Origin: Usnea hakonensis
Taxonomy: Eukaryota; Ascomycota; Lecanoromycetes; Lecanorales; Parmeliaceae
Direction of reading: 5' to 3'
Assembly (NCBI GenBank): GCA_013423325.1
Contig: BLJB01000435.1
Span: forward strand, 431-19,483
DNA length: 19,053 nucleotides
The first letter of the stretch is position 1, and each line of letters opens with the position of its first letter. Positions 18,691 through 19,053 of this stretch are shown one piece after another. The translations under genes and the position numbers were made by a program. The notes under the pieces are model-generated. The model saw nothing but the letters and a program-made list of their open reading frames with translations. It did no database searches and was not told the origin of the DNA.

Positions 18691-19053
18691 TAAGGGGGAA
18701 GTACTCATGTGCTGTCAATCGCACGCCTAAGGGAAAAGAGAAATAAACCCTGTCTTAGTTCCTAAGAAGGATGTTGCTGCGCGGGCCTGGGGTGTTACAG
18801 ACGAAGTCTGCTAAATAATATGAATGTATGCGATTCGTTGATCGCGTGCTGCGTAGCGGCGCCGTGCTATTGAAAAGCGGTGACGGCTGTTCATTCTCTC
18901 TTTTCTAGCTTTTTGCTTAGCACAAGTGTAAGATAGATCGCGGGATAAGGTAGCTTAGCTTAGGCATGGTATCTTAGCTGCGAGTAATAAGGGTCATGCG
19001 GATCATTTTCCTTGCCTTACGTGCTTTGGAAATCTGAGCGATCGAATGCCTTA
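18691..19053. other. Right-edge stretch, no gene seen
   Basis: No open frame of note, no repeat shared with the rest of the window and no RNA gene that I can identify. Confidence 0.5.

Overview
The window looks like nuclear DNA of a filamentous ascomycete, most likely from the Eurotiomycetes (Aspergillus/Penicillium-like). Evidence for this is the short GT..AG introns of 50-70 bp with CTAAC/CTGAC-type branch points, a DUF3435-family tyrosine recombinase, NLR and ankyrin fragments, a fungal thaumatin-like protein, a GH5 endoglucanase, and a YTH/RRM gene whose linker sequence resembles Eurotiales proteins. Taxonomy is an inference from remembered family features, not from a search.

Layout. (1) 2-1377, +: the 3' part of a DUF3435 tyrosine recombinase (the Starship 'captain' superfamily) with C-terminal C2H2-like fingers. 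The visible part is intact and contains one intron. (2) 1640-4072: a graveyard of immunity-type and finger-gene fragments. It holds three near-identical 99-bp ankyrin units, a C2H2 finger fragment, and a minus-strand NB-ARC-type NLR fragment lying between two direct copies (A, B) of a ~425-bp dispersed repeat. (3) 5040-6146: a plus-strand pogo/Fot1-like HTH fragment abuts a minus-strand, frameshifted macro-domain gene (Poa1-like ADP-ribose 1''-phosphate phosphatase). (4) 6624-10213: two copies (C, D) of another ~490-bp dispersed repeat that shares a ~50-bp core with A/B. Between them lie decayed minus-strand hypothetical genes. (5) 11313-12874, +: a frameshifted RRM + YTH gene (m6A-reader family) that has kept an intron. 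(6) 12858-13721, -: an apparently intact two-exon thaumatin-like secreted protein whose 3' end overlaps the YTH remnant. (7) 15933-17123, -: an apparently intact three-exon secreted GH5 endo-beta-1,4-glucanase with a TATA box. (8) 17250-19053: no recognisable gene, perhaps one decayed reading frame.

How it fits together. Only three genes look functional: the recombinase (5' end outside the window), the thaumatin-like protein and the endoglucanase. The last two are both secreted and could act on polysaccharide. Everything else is broken copies of genes that are normally conserved (YTH reader, macro-domain phosphatase) or of fast-evolving families (NLR, ankyrin, zinc finger, transposase), interspersed with one family of diverged repeats. 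This is the texture of an accessory, transposon-shaped region. A relic of a Starship-type giant element running rightward from the DUF3435 gene is a reasonable hypothesis, but the window shows neither element boundary and does not prove it.
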